From assembly GCF_015350975.1 (NCBI RefSeq), contig NZ_JADKRX010000003.1, positions 1 to 64,000 on the forward strand: 64,000 bases of DNA. Direction: 5' to 3'. The notes under the pieces are model-generated. The model ran no database searches and was not told the origin of the DNA. It worked only from the letters and a program-made list of their open reading frames with translations. Shown piece after piece: positions 55,060 to 63,194 of the stretch. The stretch is from Curtobacterium sp. VKM Ac-1395 (lineage in GTDB: Bacteria; Actinomycetota; Actinomycetes; Actinomycetales; Microbacteriaceae). How positions within the stretch are numbered: the first letter of the stretch is position 1; every line of letters starts with the position of its first letter. A program made the translations under genes and the position numbers.

Positions 55060-56055
55060 ATGCGCATCCTCCTGTGGCACGTGCACGGCGGCTGGATGGA
55101 CGCCTTCGTCCGCGGGCCGCACGAGTACCTCGTCCCGACCACCGCGGTTCGGGACGGGTGGGGCCTGGGAGCGGGTGGCCGCGACTGGCCGAACGTCGTC
55201 GAGATCGCGCCGGAGGACGTCGCCGACGCCGAGGTCGACGTCGTCGTGCTGCAGCGCACCGAAGAGATGGCCGTCGCCGCGGAGCTCCTCGGCGGCCGCG
55301 ACGTGCCGATCGTCTTCGTCGAGCACAACGCCCCGCGGGTGGACGTGCCGAACTCCGTGCACCCCCTCGGCGACCGCGACGACCTGACGATCGCGCACGT
55401 CACGCACTGGAACGCCCTGATGTGGGACTGCGGCACCACGAGGACCACCGTCGTCGAGCACGGCGTCGTGGACCCGGGGCCGCTCTACTCGGGCACCCTC
55501 GAGCGCTTCGGCGCCGTCATCAACGAACCCGTGCGCCGCAACCGGGTCGTCGGCACGGACCTGCTCCCCCGGTTCGCCGAGGTCGCCCCCGTCGACGTGT
55601 TCGGCATGGGGACGGACAAGCTCGCCGAGCTCGGGCTCGGCGACCGCCTGGTCGGGCTCGGCGACGTCAAGCCCGACCCGATGCACGCCGCACTCGCGGA
55701 ACGCCGCGCCTACCTGCACCCGAACCGGTGGACCTCGCTCGGCCTCTCCCTCATCGAGGCGATGCACATGGCCATGCCGGTGCTCGTCCTCGCGACGACC
55801 GACGCGTCGCGCACCGTGCCCGCCGAGGCCGGCGCGATCGCGACCGACGTGACGGAGCTGACCCGGGCCTCCCGGCTGCTCCTCGACGACCCGGACGAGG
55901 CGCGCCGACGCGGTGCCGTCGCCCGGGAGGCCGCACTCGCGCGGCACTCGCTCGCCCGGTTCCTCGGCGACTGGGACGAGCTGCTCGACGACGCCGTGAC
56001 GCGCCACCGGCGCACGCGGGGCGCGAGCCCCGCTCTCGAAGGGAGCTCCCGATGA
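55060..56055 (+). CDS. Glycosyltransferase, GT4-like
   Basis: 331-aa GT-B type glycosyltransferase. [16 protein letters not shown] at the front and, in the donor half, [26 protein letters not shown] with the E-x7-E-like EAMHMAMP region. The acceptor half is diverged, so the family number is uncertain. GAAAGG precedes the ATG. Ends overlapping the next gene (ATGA). The 11-base word lies at 55864-55874. Confidence 0.8.
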   Translation: MRILLWHVHGGWMDAFVRGPHEYLVPTTAVRDGWGLGAGGRDWPNVVEIAPEDVADAEVDVVVLQRTEEMAVAAELLGGRDVPIVFVEHNAPRVDVPNSVHPLGDRDDLTIAHVTHWNALMWDCGTTRTTVVEHGVVDPGPLYSGTLERFGAVINEPVRRNRVVGTDLLPRFAEVAPVDVFGMGTDKLAELGLGDRLVGLGDVKPDPMHAALAERRAYLHPNRWTSLGLSLIEAMHMAMPVLVLATTDASRTVPAEAGAIATDVTELTRASRLLLDDPDEARRRGAVAREAALARHSLARFLGDWDELLDDAVTRHRRTRGASPALEGSSR

Positions 56056-57356
56056 AGATCGCGATGGTCTCCGAACACGCCAGCCCGCTCGCGGTGCTCG
56101 GTGGTGTCGACGCCGGCGGGCAGAACGTGCACGTCGCCGCCCTCTCCGGTGCCCTGGCCGACCGTGGCCACGAGGTGACGGTCTACACGCGCCGCGACGA
56201 CCCCGAGCTCGCCGCCCGGGTGATGCTGCGCGCCGGCGTCGAGGTCGTGCACGTCGACGCCGGTCCCGCCCGCGCCGTGCCGAAGGACGACCTGTTCCCG
56301 TTCATGGGGACGTTCGCGCAGGTGCTGGCCGCCGAGTGGTTCCTCGACCGCCCCGACGTGGTCCACGGGCACTTCTGGATGTCCGGCCACGCGGCGCTCG
56401 AGGCCGTCACGCAGGTGCAGTCCCGCACCGGTGGCACCCGGATCCCGATCGTGCAGACCTTCCACGCGCTCGGTGTCGTGAAGCGCCGCCACCAGGGCTC
56501 CGCGGACACCAGCCCGGACGAGCGCGAGTGGATCGAGCCCGCCGTCGGCCGCGGTGTGGACCAGGTCGTCGCGACCTGCTCCGACGAGGCGTTCGAGCTC
56601 AAGGCGCTCGGCGTGCCGCTGCAAGCGATCTCGGTCGTGCCGTGCGGGGTCGACGTCGACCGCTTCCGCCCCGACGGCCCCGTCGAGCAGCGTGGCCGGA
56701 CCGAGCGCGTGCTCACCGCGTCGCGCCTGGTGCGCCGCAAGGGCGTCGGCACGACGATCGCCGCTCTGGCTGCGCTCGTGGAGGCTGGTCGCGACGTCGA
56801 ACTCGTCATCGTGGGTGGTGCCGGCACGGCCGGGGCCGACCTCGCCGACGACCCCGAGTACCAGCGCCTCGACGCACTCGCCCGGTCGCTCGGCGTGCGG
56901 GACCACGTGTCGTTCCGCGGCCAGCTCGGCCAGGACGCCATGCCCTCGGTCTACCGGAGCGCCGACGTCGTCGTCTGTGCCCCCTGGTACGAGCCGTTCG
57001 GCATCGTGCCGCTCGAGGCGATGGCCTGCGGCCGACCCGTCGTGGCGTCACAGGTCGGCGGCCTCATCGACACCGTCGTCGAGGACGCGACCGGACTCCA
57101 CGTCCCGCCGCGTGACGAGGCCGCCGTCGCGGCGGCCGTCACGGCGCTCCTGGACGACCCGGAACGGCGCGAGGCGTACGGCGCTGCAGGACGCGAGCGG
57201 GTCGAGTCCCGCTACGCATGGACCCGGGTCGCGGCGGACACCGAGCGGGTGTACGAGCGACTCATCAGCGGAGGGGCCACCACGGCGCCGCGGACACGGA
57301 CGACCACGACGCGCGCCACCCGCGCCGTGCGTGCGACGGAGAGGACGGCACGATGA
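56052..57356 (+). CDS. Glycosyltransferase family 4
   Basis: 434-aa retaining GT4. [19 protein letters not shown] near the front, [12 protein letters not shown] in the acceptor domain, [10 protein letters not shown], and the donor motif [20 protein letters not shown]. The closest well-known style is sucrose-phosphate/MshA-like GT4 enzymes with an NDP-sugar donor. The C-terminal 25 residues are Arg/Thr-rich. Overlaps both neighbours by 4 bases. Confidence 0.9.
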   Translation: MKIAMVSEHASPLAVLGGVDAGGQNVHVAALSGALADRGHEVTVYTRRDDPELAARVMLRAGVEVVHVDAGPARAVPKDDLFPFMGTFAQVLAAEWFLDRPDVVHGHFWMSGHAALEAVTQVQSRTGGTRIPIVQTFHALGVVKRRHQGSADTSPDEREWIEPAVGRGVDQVVATCSDEAFELKALGVPLQAISVVPCGVDVDRFRPDGPVEQRGRTERVLTASRLVRRKGVGTTIAALAALVEAGRDVELVIVGGAGTAGADLADDPEYQRLDALARSLGVRDHVSFRGQLGQDAMPSVYRSADVVVCAPWYEPFGIVPLEAMACGRPVVASQVGGLIDTVVEDATGLHVPPRDEAAVAAAVTALLDDPERREAYGAAGRERVESRYAWTRVAADTERVYERLISGGATTAPRTRTTTTRATRAVRATERTAR

Positions 57357-57976
57357 CCATCGAACAGACCGGGATCGGCGCGACCGAGCAGATGCGCGAC
57401 AGCGCGCAGGCGGTGCTCGACCACATCACGGCCTCCGTGCCCGTCATCGCCTCGCTCGTCGACCACCACGACCACATCGCGGCCTGGGCGGACGACATCG
57501 CGTCGCGGCTCGTCGCCGGACGTCGGCTCCTCGCCGCAGGCAACGGCGGTTCGGCCGCCGAGGCCCAGCACCTCACCTCCGAGCTGACCGGTCGTTTCGA
57601 CGGCGACCGGCCCGCGTACTCGGCGATCTCCCTGCACGCCGAGACCTCCGCGGTCACGGCCATCGGCAACGACTACGGCTTCGAGGAGGTGTTCGCCCGG
57701 CAGGTCCGGGCGCACGCCAGGACCGGCGACGTCGTCGTGCTGCTGAGCACGAGCGGCAAGAGCCCGAACCTGCTCGCCGCCGCTGCTGCCGCACGGGCCG
57801 TCGGTGCCCGCGCGATCGCCCTGACCGGCGCCCGTCCGAACCCCCTCGCCGACGCCGTCGACGACGCGATCTGCATCGACGGCCCGTCCGCGAACGTGCA
57901 GGAGGCCCAGCTCGTCCTCGTGCACGCCCTGTGCCGCGCCATGGAGCCCGCGCTCCGCCACGGGGTGCGCCGATGA
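57353..57976 (+). CDS. SIS-domain isomerase, GmhA-like
   Basis: 207-aa sedoheptulose 7-phosphate isomerase-like protein. [20 protein letters not shown] and [12 protein letters not shown] are the substrate-binding motifs of Gmh[15 protein letters not shown] closes the fold. It would convert sedoheptulose 7-phosphate to D-glycero-D-manno-heptose 7-phosphate, step one of NDP-heptose synthesis. DnaA-associated DiaA is a relative, but the neighbours argue for GmhA. Overlaps both neighbours by 4 bases. Confidence 0.9.
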   Translation: MTIEQTGIGATEQMRDSAQAVLDHITASVPVIASLVDHHDHIAAWADDIASRLVAGRRLLAAGNGGSAAEAQHLTSELTGRFDGDRPAYSAISLHAETSAVTAIGNDYGFEEVFARQVRAHARTGDVVVLLSTSGKSPNLLAAAAAARAVGARAIALTGARPNPLADAVDDAICIDGPSANVQEAQLVLVHALCRAMEPALRHGVRR

Positions 57977-59358
57977 GCGCCCGGCTCCGGATCGCCGTCG
58001 TCGGCGACACGCTGCTCGACGTCGACGTCTCGGGCACCAGCGAACGCCTGAGCCCCGACGCGCCCGTCCCCGTCGTGGACGTCCGCACCGACGACCGCCG
58101 TGCCGGTGGTGCCGGACTCGTCGCCACCATGCTCGCCAAGGACGGCCACGACGTCACGCTCGTCACCGTGCTCTCCGACGACGCCCGGGCCGCCGAGATC
58201 CGCGACCTGCTGCCCGGCGTCCGCATCGTCGCCGGACCGTCCGGTGTCGCCACGCCCGTGAAGACCCGCGTGCGCGTCGGCGACCACGCCCTGGTCCGGA
58301 TCGACGAGGGCTGCGACACGCCCCCGGTGCCGTCCGCGACGCCGGAGATGACCGCGGCGCTCAACGACGTCGACGCCGTGATCGTGGCCGACTACGGCCG
58401 CGGGGTCGCCGCTGCCCCGGCCGTCCGCGATGCCATCGCCCGTGCCACCGAGCACACCCCGGTCGTGTGGGACCCGCACCCCAAGGGCGCCGTCCCCGTG
58501 GCGGGCATCACGGTCGCCACGCCGAACGCCTCCGAGGCCCGGCGCTTCACCGAGCTCAGCGGCGAGGGCGTGCCCTTCGCCACCGACGCGGCCGCTGCCC
58601 TGGTCGACGCGTGGGACGTCCGCGCCGTCGCCGTCACGCTCGGCGACCGCGGCGCGCTCGTCGGCCGCCGCACCCCCCGTGGCATGGACTCCCGCTTCCT
58701 GCCGGCGCCCTCCGTCACCGCCGGTGACCCCTGCGGTGCCGGTGACCGACTCGCCGCCGGCGTCGCCGTCGCGCTGGCCGGCGGGTCCGACGTCCCGGAC
58801 GCCGTCGCGGCCGGGGTCGCCGACGCCTCGGCGTACCTCGCCGCCGGCGGGGTCACCTCGCTCCTCGCCGACGCCCCCGCGCCGGTCGAGGTCCCCGGCG
58901 TCGACCGCGACGCCCTGCGGGTCGTGCACCGCGTCCGGAGCGGCGGCGGGACCGTCGTCGCGACCGGCGGCTGCTTCGACCTGCTGCACGCGGGACACGC
59001 CAGGACGCTGTCGGCAGCGCGGGCGCTCGGCGACTGCCTGGTCGTCTGCCTCAACTCGGACAGCTCGGTGCGCCAGCTCAAGGGGCCCGAGCGGCCGTTC
59101 ATGACGCAGGACGACCGCGTCGAGCTGCTGCTCGCGCTGGACTGCGTCGACGCCGTCGTGGTGTTCGACGAGACGACGCCCGACGAGGCACTGCGCCGCT
59201 TCCGCCCCGACGTGTGGGCGAAGGGCGGCGACTACACCGCGGACGAACTGCCCGAGGCCGTCACGCTCGCCGAGTGGGGCGGGCGCGTCGTCACCGTGCC
59301 GTTCCACCCGGGCCGCTCCACCACCCGGCTCGCCGCCGCGATCGAACGCGTCAGCTGA
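57973..59358 (+). CDS. Bifunctional heptose kinase/nucleotidyltransferase, HldE-like
   Basis: 461 aa. Residues 1-310 are a PfkB/RfaE1-type kinase (VVGDTLLDVDV; RRAGGAGLVATML; catalytic Asp258 in GDPCGAGD). Residues about 325-461 are a nucleotidyltransferase with GCFDLLHAGH (333-342) as in RfaE2/HldE. Normal HldE architecture and length. The kinase motif usually reads D/N-T-T/V-GAGD; here it is DPCGAGD, base Asp kept. Would make heptose 1,7-bisphosphate and, after GmhB, NDP-heptose. ATGA overlap with the isomerase. Confidence 0.9.
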   Translation: MSARLRIAVVGDTLLDVDVSGTSERLSPDAPVPVVDVRTDDRRAGGAGLVATMLAKDGHDVTLVTVLSDDARAAEIRDLLPGVRIVAGPSGVATPVKTRVRVGDHALVRIDEGCDTPPVPSATPEMTAALNDVDAVIVADYGRGVAAAPAVRDAIARATEHTPVVWDPHPKGAVPVAGITVATPNASEARRFTELSGEGVPFATDAAAALVDAWDVRAVAVTLGDRGALVGRRTPRGMDSRFLPAPSVTAGDPCGAGDRLAAGVAVALAGGSDVPDAVAAGVADASAYLAAGGVTSLLADAPAPVEVPGVDRDALRVVHRVRSGGGTVVATGGCFDLLHAGHARTLSAARALGDCLVVCLNSDSSVRQLKGPERPFMTQDDRVELLLALDCVDAVVVFDETTPDEALRRFRPDVWAKGGDYTADELPEAVTLAEWGGRVVTVPFHPGRSTTRLAAAIERVS

Positions 59359-59411
59359 ACCGCTCCCCGCTCGTCCCTCCCCACACCAGCACCACAACGC
59401 AAAGGACATCC

Positions 59412-60116
59412 ATGCCCGTCCCCACCACCCCCATCGGTCGCGTCCTCGTCACCGGCGGCGCATCCGGACTCGGCGCAGCCGTCGTGGCCGCCGTCACCGA
59501 GGCCGGCGGCACCCCGATCGTCCTCGACCTGCGCATCGACGCCGTCCCCGAGGGCGTCGACGCCGTCGCCGTGGACGTCTCGGACACCGATGCCGTCGAG
59601 CAGGCCGTGCGCGAGGCCGTCGAACGCCACGGTGGCCTCGACGCCGTGGTCACCGCCGCCGGCATCGACACGCCGGCCCCGATCGACGCGATCTCGTCCG
59701 GCAACTGGGAGAAGATCGTCGGCGTCAACCTCATCGGCACCGCGTCGACGGTGCGCGCCGCCCTCCCCGCCCTCGAGGCCTCACACGGCCGCGTCGTGAC
59801 GATCTCCTCGTCGCTCGCCCTGCGCGGTGTCGGCCACGGCACCGCGTACTCGGCGTCGAAGTTCGGCGTCCGCGGCTTCTCGCAGGCCCTGGCCGCCGAG
59901 ACGGCCGGGCGCGTCGGCGTCACGAACGTGATCCCCGCCGGCATGCGCACGAACTTCTTCGCCGACCGCACCGAGCAGTACAAGCCGGGCCCGGACGCGC
60001 AGCTCATCGAGCCCGAGTACGTCGCGAACTCGATCATGTTCGCGCTCTCGCAGCCGGCAGGCTGCGAGATCCGCGAGCTGTCGATCATGCCGGCCACGGA
60101 GCCCAGCTGGCCGTGA
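59412..60116 (+). CDS. SDR family oxidoreductase in the heptose locus
   Basis: 234-aa classical SDR: VLVTGGASGLGAAVV, a TAAGID in place of NNAG, catalytic Ser in TISSSLA and Y-S-A-S-K. It is not an HldD-type epimerase (those are about 310 aa extended SDRs), so if heptose is further modified this enzyme may oxidise or reduce it. AAAGGAC precedes the ATG. Last gene before a terminator. Confidence 0.88.
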   Translation: MPVPTTPIGRVLVTGGASGLGAAVVAAVTEAGGTPIVLDLRIDAVPEGVDAVAVDVSDTDAVEQAVREAVERHGGLDAVVTAAGIDTPAPIDAISSGNWEKIVGVNLIGTASTVRAALPALEASHGRVVTISSSLALRGVGHGTAYSASKFGVRGFSQALAAETAGRVGVTNVIPAGMRTNFFADRTEQYKPGPDAQLIEPEYVANSIMFALSQPAGCEIRELSIMPATEPSWP

Positions 60117-60139
60117 TGCGCTGACCGCGCCCACGCGGC

Positions 60140-60181
60140 GGACTGGAGGCTCGGTGCCAGCTGGCACCGGGCCTCCAGTCC
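60140..60181 (+). terminator. 21-bp stem hairpin after the SDR gene
   Basis: 60140-60160 pairs with 60161-60181 with a single T-G mismatch that forms a G-U pair only in plus-strand RNA, so it ends the plus-strand operon. Built from two inverted copies of the 11-base word (60143-60153 and 60168-60178). Confidence 0.8.
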
Positions 60182-60254
60182 GTTGAGGGGCGCGTTCCTT
60201 CCCCTGTCGCGCGCGATGGGATGTGAGATCGCGCGTGGAGGGTCGGAAGTTCCG

Positions 60255-60349
60255 ACTCGCAACGCGGGATTCCACTCGCAACGCGGGATTCGCCTCGCAA
60301 CGCGGGATTCGACTCGCTGTGCGCGGTTCCGCCCGCTCCGCGCTGTTCC
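60255..60349. repeat. Five 19-bp tandem repeats, decaying
   Basis: Exactly five units of 19 bases: three near-identical ACTCGCAACGCGGGATTCC copies (60255, 60274, 60293) and two diverged ones (60312, 60331). Lies in the 244-base gap between the SDR stop and the minus-strand GT9 stop; a partial B-type repeat (TGAGATCGCGCG) is at about 60225. Confidence 0.75.
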
Positions 60350-60360
60350 GCCGGCGCGCG

Positions 60361-61464
60361 CTAGCGGGGCGGCGCCGTGCGGAGCAGGTCCTCGACGTCG
60401 GCGAGCACCTGCTCCGGCGTGACCTGGTCGACGTAGGACGGGTCGTGTTCGCAGCGCTCCGCGGTCCAGCCGACCTGCGTGACGTCGATCCCGCAGACCG
60501 GGCAGCGCGTCACGAAGGACATCAGGACGCGGTGCCGGCCGCGGTCGAGCGGACCGGCGTTGATGACGTTGCCGAACCAGAACACGCCGACCGTGCGGGT
60601 GCCGACGGCCAGGGCGAGGTGGCGCGGACCGGAGTCGTCACCGACCATCACGTCGGCGGCCCCGAGCACCGCGGGCAGCTCGCGGAGCGGGAGCGATCCG
60701 ACGAGGTCGTGCAGGCGCTCCGTCGAGCCGAGGGCCTGCTGCACGGCCGCGGTGATCCGGTCGGTCGCGGGTCGGTCGGAGTCGTCGCCGACGACCACCA
60801 CGTCGTCGCCGGCGCGGAGTCGGGCGACCGCCACGGCCGCGAAGTGCTCCGGGCTCCAGCGGCGCCGTGGGTCCGTCGCGCCCGGGTGCATCGCGACGAG
60901 GGTGCCCGTGACGCCGAGGCGGGCGCGCACGGCGGCACGCTCGTCGTCGATGACGGCGAGCCGGGGGTCGAGCGTGACCGGTTCCGCACCGGCGAGGGCG
61001 GCGACCTCGAGCCCCCGCAGGACCTCGTGCTGGTAGTAGACGTAGCGGACCCAGCGCTCCAGGACCTCGGCGTCCTCGGTCGCGGTCCCCACGGTGTGGC
61101 GGGCGCCGAGGCGGAGCAGGAAGGGGTTCGAGTTGCGCCCGCCGCCGTGCAGCTGCACCGCGAGGTCGAACCGGCCGTGCAGCCGGTCGAAGAAGTCCTC
61201 TGCCGTCGGCGCGCCGTCGCCGGCGTCGCGGACGCCGGGCGCGACCGGGAGCTCCTCCACCGCGTCGACCGCGTCGCTCCGGCCGTCGACCAGGGCCGCC
61301 GCCGCCGGCGTGCCGAGCAGGGTCAGCCGGGCGTCGGGGTAGGCAGCCGCGAGTGCCTCGATCGCAGGCATCGCGAACATCAGGTCGCCGAGGCCTCCGC
61401 CCCGCAGGACCGCCACCTCGCGGACCCCCTCGAACCGTTCGCCGCCCTCGCCGATCCGCACCAC
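60361..61464 (-). CDS. Glycosyltransferase family 9 (heptosyltransferase-like) 3
   Basis: 367-aa GT9 protein: EVAVLRGGGLGDLMFAMPAI, AMHPGATDPRRRWSPEHFA, DVMVGDDSGPRHLALAVGTR and WFGNVINAGPL, then a Cys cluster (RCPVCGIDV, RCEHD) common at GT9 C-termini. GTG 61464 is the best of three close GTGs (61470, 61464, 61461) for spacing from AGGAG. It ends facing the repeat block; it is convergent with the plus-strand operon and divergent from the aldehyde dehydrogenase. Confidence 0.87.
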   Translation of the reverse strand: MVRIGEGGERFEGVREVAVLRGGGLGDLMFAMPAIEALAAAYPDARLTLLGTPAAAALVDGRSDAVDAVEELPVAPGVRDAGDGAPTAEDFFDRLHGRFDLAVQLHGGGRNSNPFLLRLGARHTVGTATEDAEVLERWVRYVYYQHEVLRGLEVAALAGAEPVTLDPRLAVIDDERAAVRARLGVTGTLVAMHPGATDPRRRWSPEHFAAVAVARLRAGDDVVVVGDDSDRPATDRITAAVQQALGSTERLHDLVGSLPLRELPAVLGAADVMVGDDSGPRHLALAVGTRTVGVFWFGNVINAGPLDRGRHRVLMSFVTRCPVCGIDVTQVGWTAERCEHDPSYVDQVTPEQVLADVEDLLRTAPPR

Positions 61465-61620
61465 GTCCACTGTCTCCTGTCGTCGTCGGTCGAGACCGAC
61501 CGACGTCCTGTCTACCGAGCATCGCTGGGCGGTGTGCCGCCTGACCGCGGAACGCAGAACCGCGACCACGTCCAGAGAAGAAGGAGCAGTGTCGTACTCC
61601 TCATGGCCATCGGCCTGACG

Positions 61621-61694
61621 CACCAGCACCGCACCATCAGCACCATCAGCACCACCACCAGCACTGCTCCATCAGCACTGTCCCATCAGCACCA
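61621..61694. repeat. CATCAGCAC microsatellite before the aldehyde dehydrogenase
   Basis: CATCAGCAC recurs four or five times with small changes, covering most of the leader up to the Shine-Dalgarno GGAAGGA of the next gene. The rest of the 245-base gap shows no clear promoter. Confidence 0.6.
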
Positions 61695-61709
61695 CCCGGA
61701 AGGACGCGC

Positions 61710-63194
61710 ATGACGCTCGAAGCCCCCACCACCACGGACGAGGTCGTCGTCCTGGACCCCGTGACCGGCGACGTCGCCTCCACGACCCCGGTCGCAGGCC
61801 CCGACGCCGTGCACGACGCGGTGGCACGGGCACGAGCGGCGTTCCCCGGCTGGGCCCGCACCGCTCCGGCCGAGCGCGGTTCAGCACTGCGCGCGGCAGC
61901 CGAGCACCTCCGGGCGCACGCCGACGAGCTCGCCGAGCTGAACACCCGCGAGACCGGCAAGGTCCCCGGCGACGCGGCCGGCGGCGTCGAGGCCGGCATC
62001 GGGACGCTCCTGCAGTACGCCGAGCTCGGCCCGCTGCACCGCGGTGAGGCCCTCCGCGGCCAGCACGGCGCCGCGGACTGGACCGTGCCGCACCCGCGCG
62101 GCGTCGTCCTGGCGCTCACCCCGTGGAACGACCCGGTCGCCGTCGCTCTCGGCATCATCGGCGCCGCCGTCGTCACCGGCAACACCGTCGTGCACAAGGG
62201 CAGCGAGCGGTGCCCCGCGACCTTCGCGCGCCTCAACGAACTGCTGGCCGAGGCCCTGCCCGCCGGCGTGTTCGTCGGGGTCGACGGCGACGCCGCCACC
62301 GGCGAGGCGCTCCTCGCCGAGGACGGCATCGCGGTCTACGCGCACGTCGGCTCCACCGCCACCGGCGACCGGCTCAGCGAGGTCGCCGCCGGCACCCGCG
62401 CGCACGTCGTCCGTGAGAACGGCGGGAACGACGCGCTCGTCGTGGACGCCGGCGTCGACCCCGTGTGGGCCGCCGGGCAGGCCGCCCTGGGTGCCTTCGC
62501 GAACACCGGCCAGATCTGCACGAGCGTGGAGCGCGTCTACGTGCACCGCGACGTCGCCGATGCCTTCGTCGAGGCACTCGTCGCCGAGGCCGAGGCGAAG
62601 ACCGCCGCCCCCGCCGCCCAGTACGGCCCGCTCGTCGACGACCGGCTCCGCGTCCTCGTGCAGCAGCACGTCGACGACGCCGTCGCCAAGGGCGCCGAGG
62701 TCCGCACGGGCGGCTCCGTGCCGGACGGCGCCGGGACGTTCTACCCCGCGACCGTGCTCACCCGGTGCTCCGACGACGCGCTCGTGCTGACCGAGGAGAC
62801 CTTCGGCCCGATCGCCCCCGTCCGCGTGGTCGACTCGTTCGAGGAGGGCCTGGAGCTCGCCGCCGCCGACCGGTACGGCCTCGCTGCCTCGGTCCTGACG
62901 AACGACACCGCGCACGCGCTGCTCGCCGCCGCGACGCTCCCCGTCGGCACGGTGAAGGTGAACGCCGTCTTCGGTGGCGCTCCCGGTGGCAGCGCCGAGC
63001 CCCGCGGCGCCTCGGGCTCCGGCTTCGGGTACGGCCCGCACCTGCTCGACGAGATGACGACGACCACGGTCGTGCACCTCGAAGCGGCCCCCGCCACACC
63101 GGCTGCACCGGCCGCACCGGCCGCAGCCGCAGCCGCAGCGTCGTCGGCGTCCGACGAGGGCGTCACCGCACCCGCCGAGGGCTTCGACCGATGA
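61710..63194 (+). CDS. Aldehyde dehydrogenase family protein
   Basis: 494-aa NAD(P)-dependent aldehyde dehydrogenase. LTPWNDPVAVALGIIGAAVVTGN, HVGSTATGDRL, catalytic Glu in RENGGNDALV and Cys in NTGQICTSVERV; EETFGPIAPVRVV. The usual phospho-binding GSTxxG is GSTATG. The C-terminal 40 residues are Ala/Pro-rich and extra. Could oxidise a sugar aldehyde or an unrelated substrate. Overlaps the next gene by 4 bases (ATGA). Confidence 0.9.
   Translation: MTLEAPTTTDEVVVLDPVTGDVASTTPVAGPDAVHDAVARARAAFPGWARTAPAERGSALRAAAEHLRAHADELAELNTRETGKVPGDAAGGVEAGIGTLLQYAELGPLHRGEALRGQHGAADWTVPHPRGVVLALTPWNDPVAVALGIIGAAVVTGNTVVHKGSERCPATFARLNELLAEALPAGVFVGVDGDAATGEALLAEDGIAVYAHVGSTATGDRLSEVAAGTRAHVVRENGGNDALVVDAGVDPVWAAGQAALGAFANTGQICTSVERVYVHRDVADAFVEALVAEAEAKTAAPAAQYGPLVDDRLRVLVQQHVDDAVAKGAEVRTGGSVPDGAGTFYPATVLTRCSDDALVLTEETFGPIAPVRVVDSFEEGLELAAADRYGLAASVLTNDTAHALLAAATLPVGTVKVNAVFGGAPGGSAEPRGASGSGFGYGPHLLDEMTTTTVVHLEAAPATPAAPAAPAAAAAAASSASDEGVTAPAEGFDR

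Noticed and set aside
59412..60116. HldD (ADP-heptose epimerase) to complete an E. coli-like pathway
   Set aside because: At 234 aa with classical SDR motifs it lacks the extended-SDR size and substrate domain of HldD.
60361..61629. Longer GT9 start at 61629
   Set aside because: The added 55 residues are Arg-rich without conserved sequence and would include the region upstream of AGGAG; a GTG near 61464 suits the family length.
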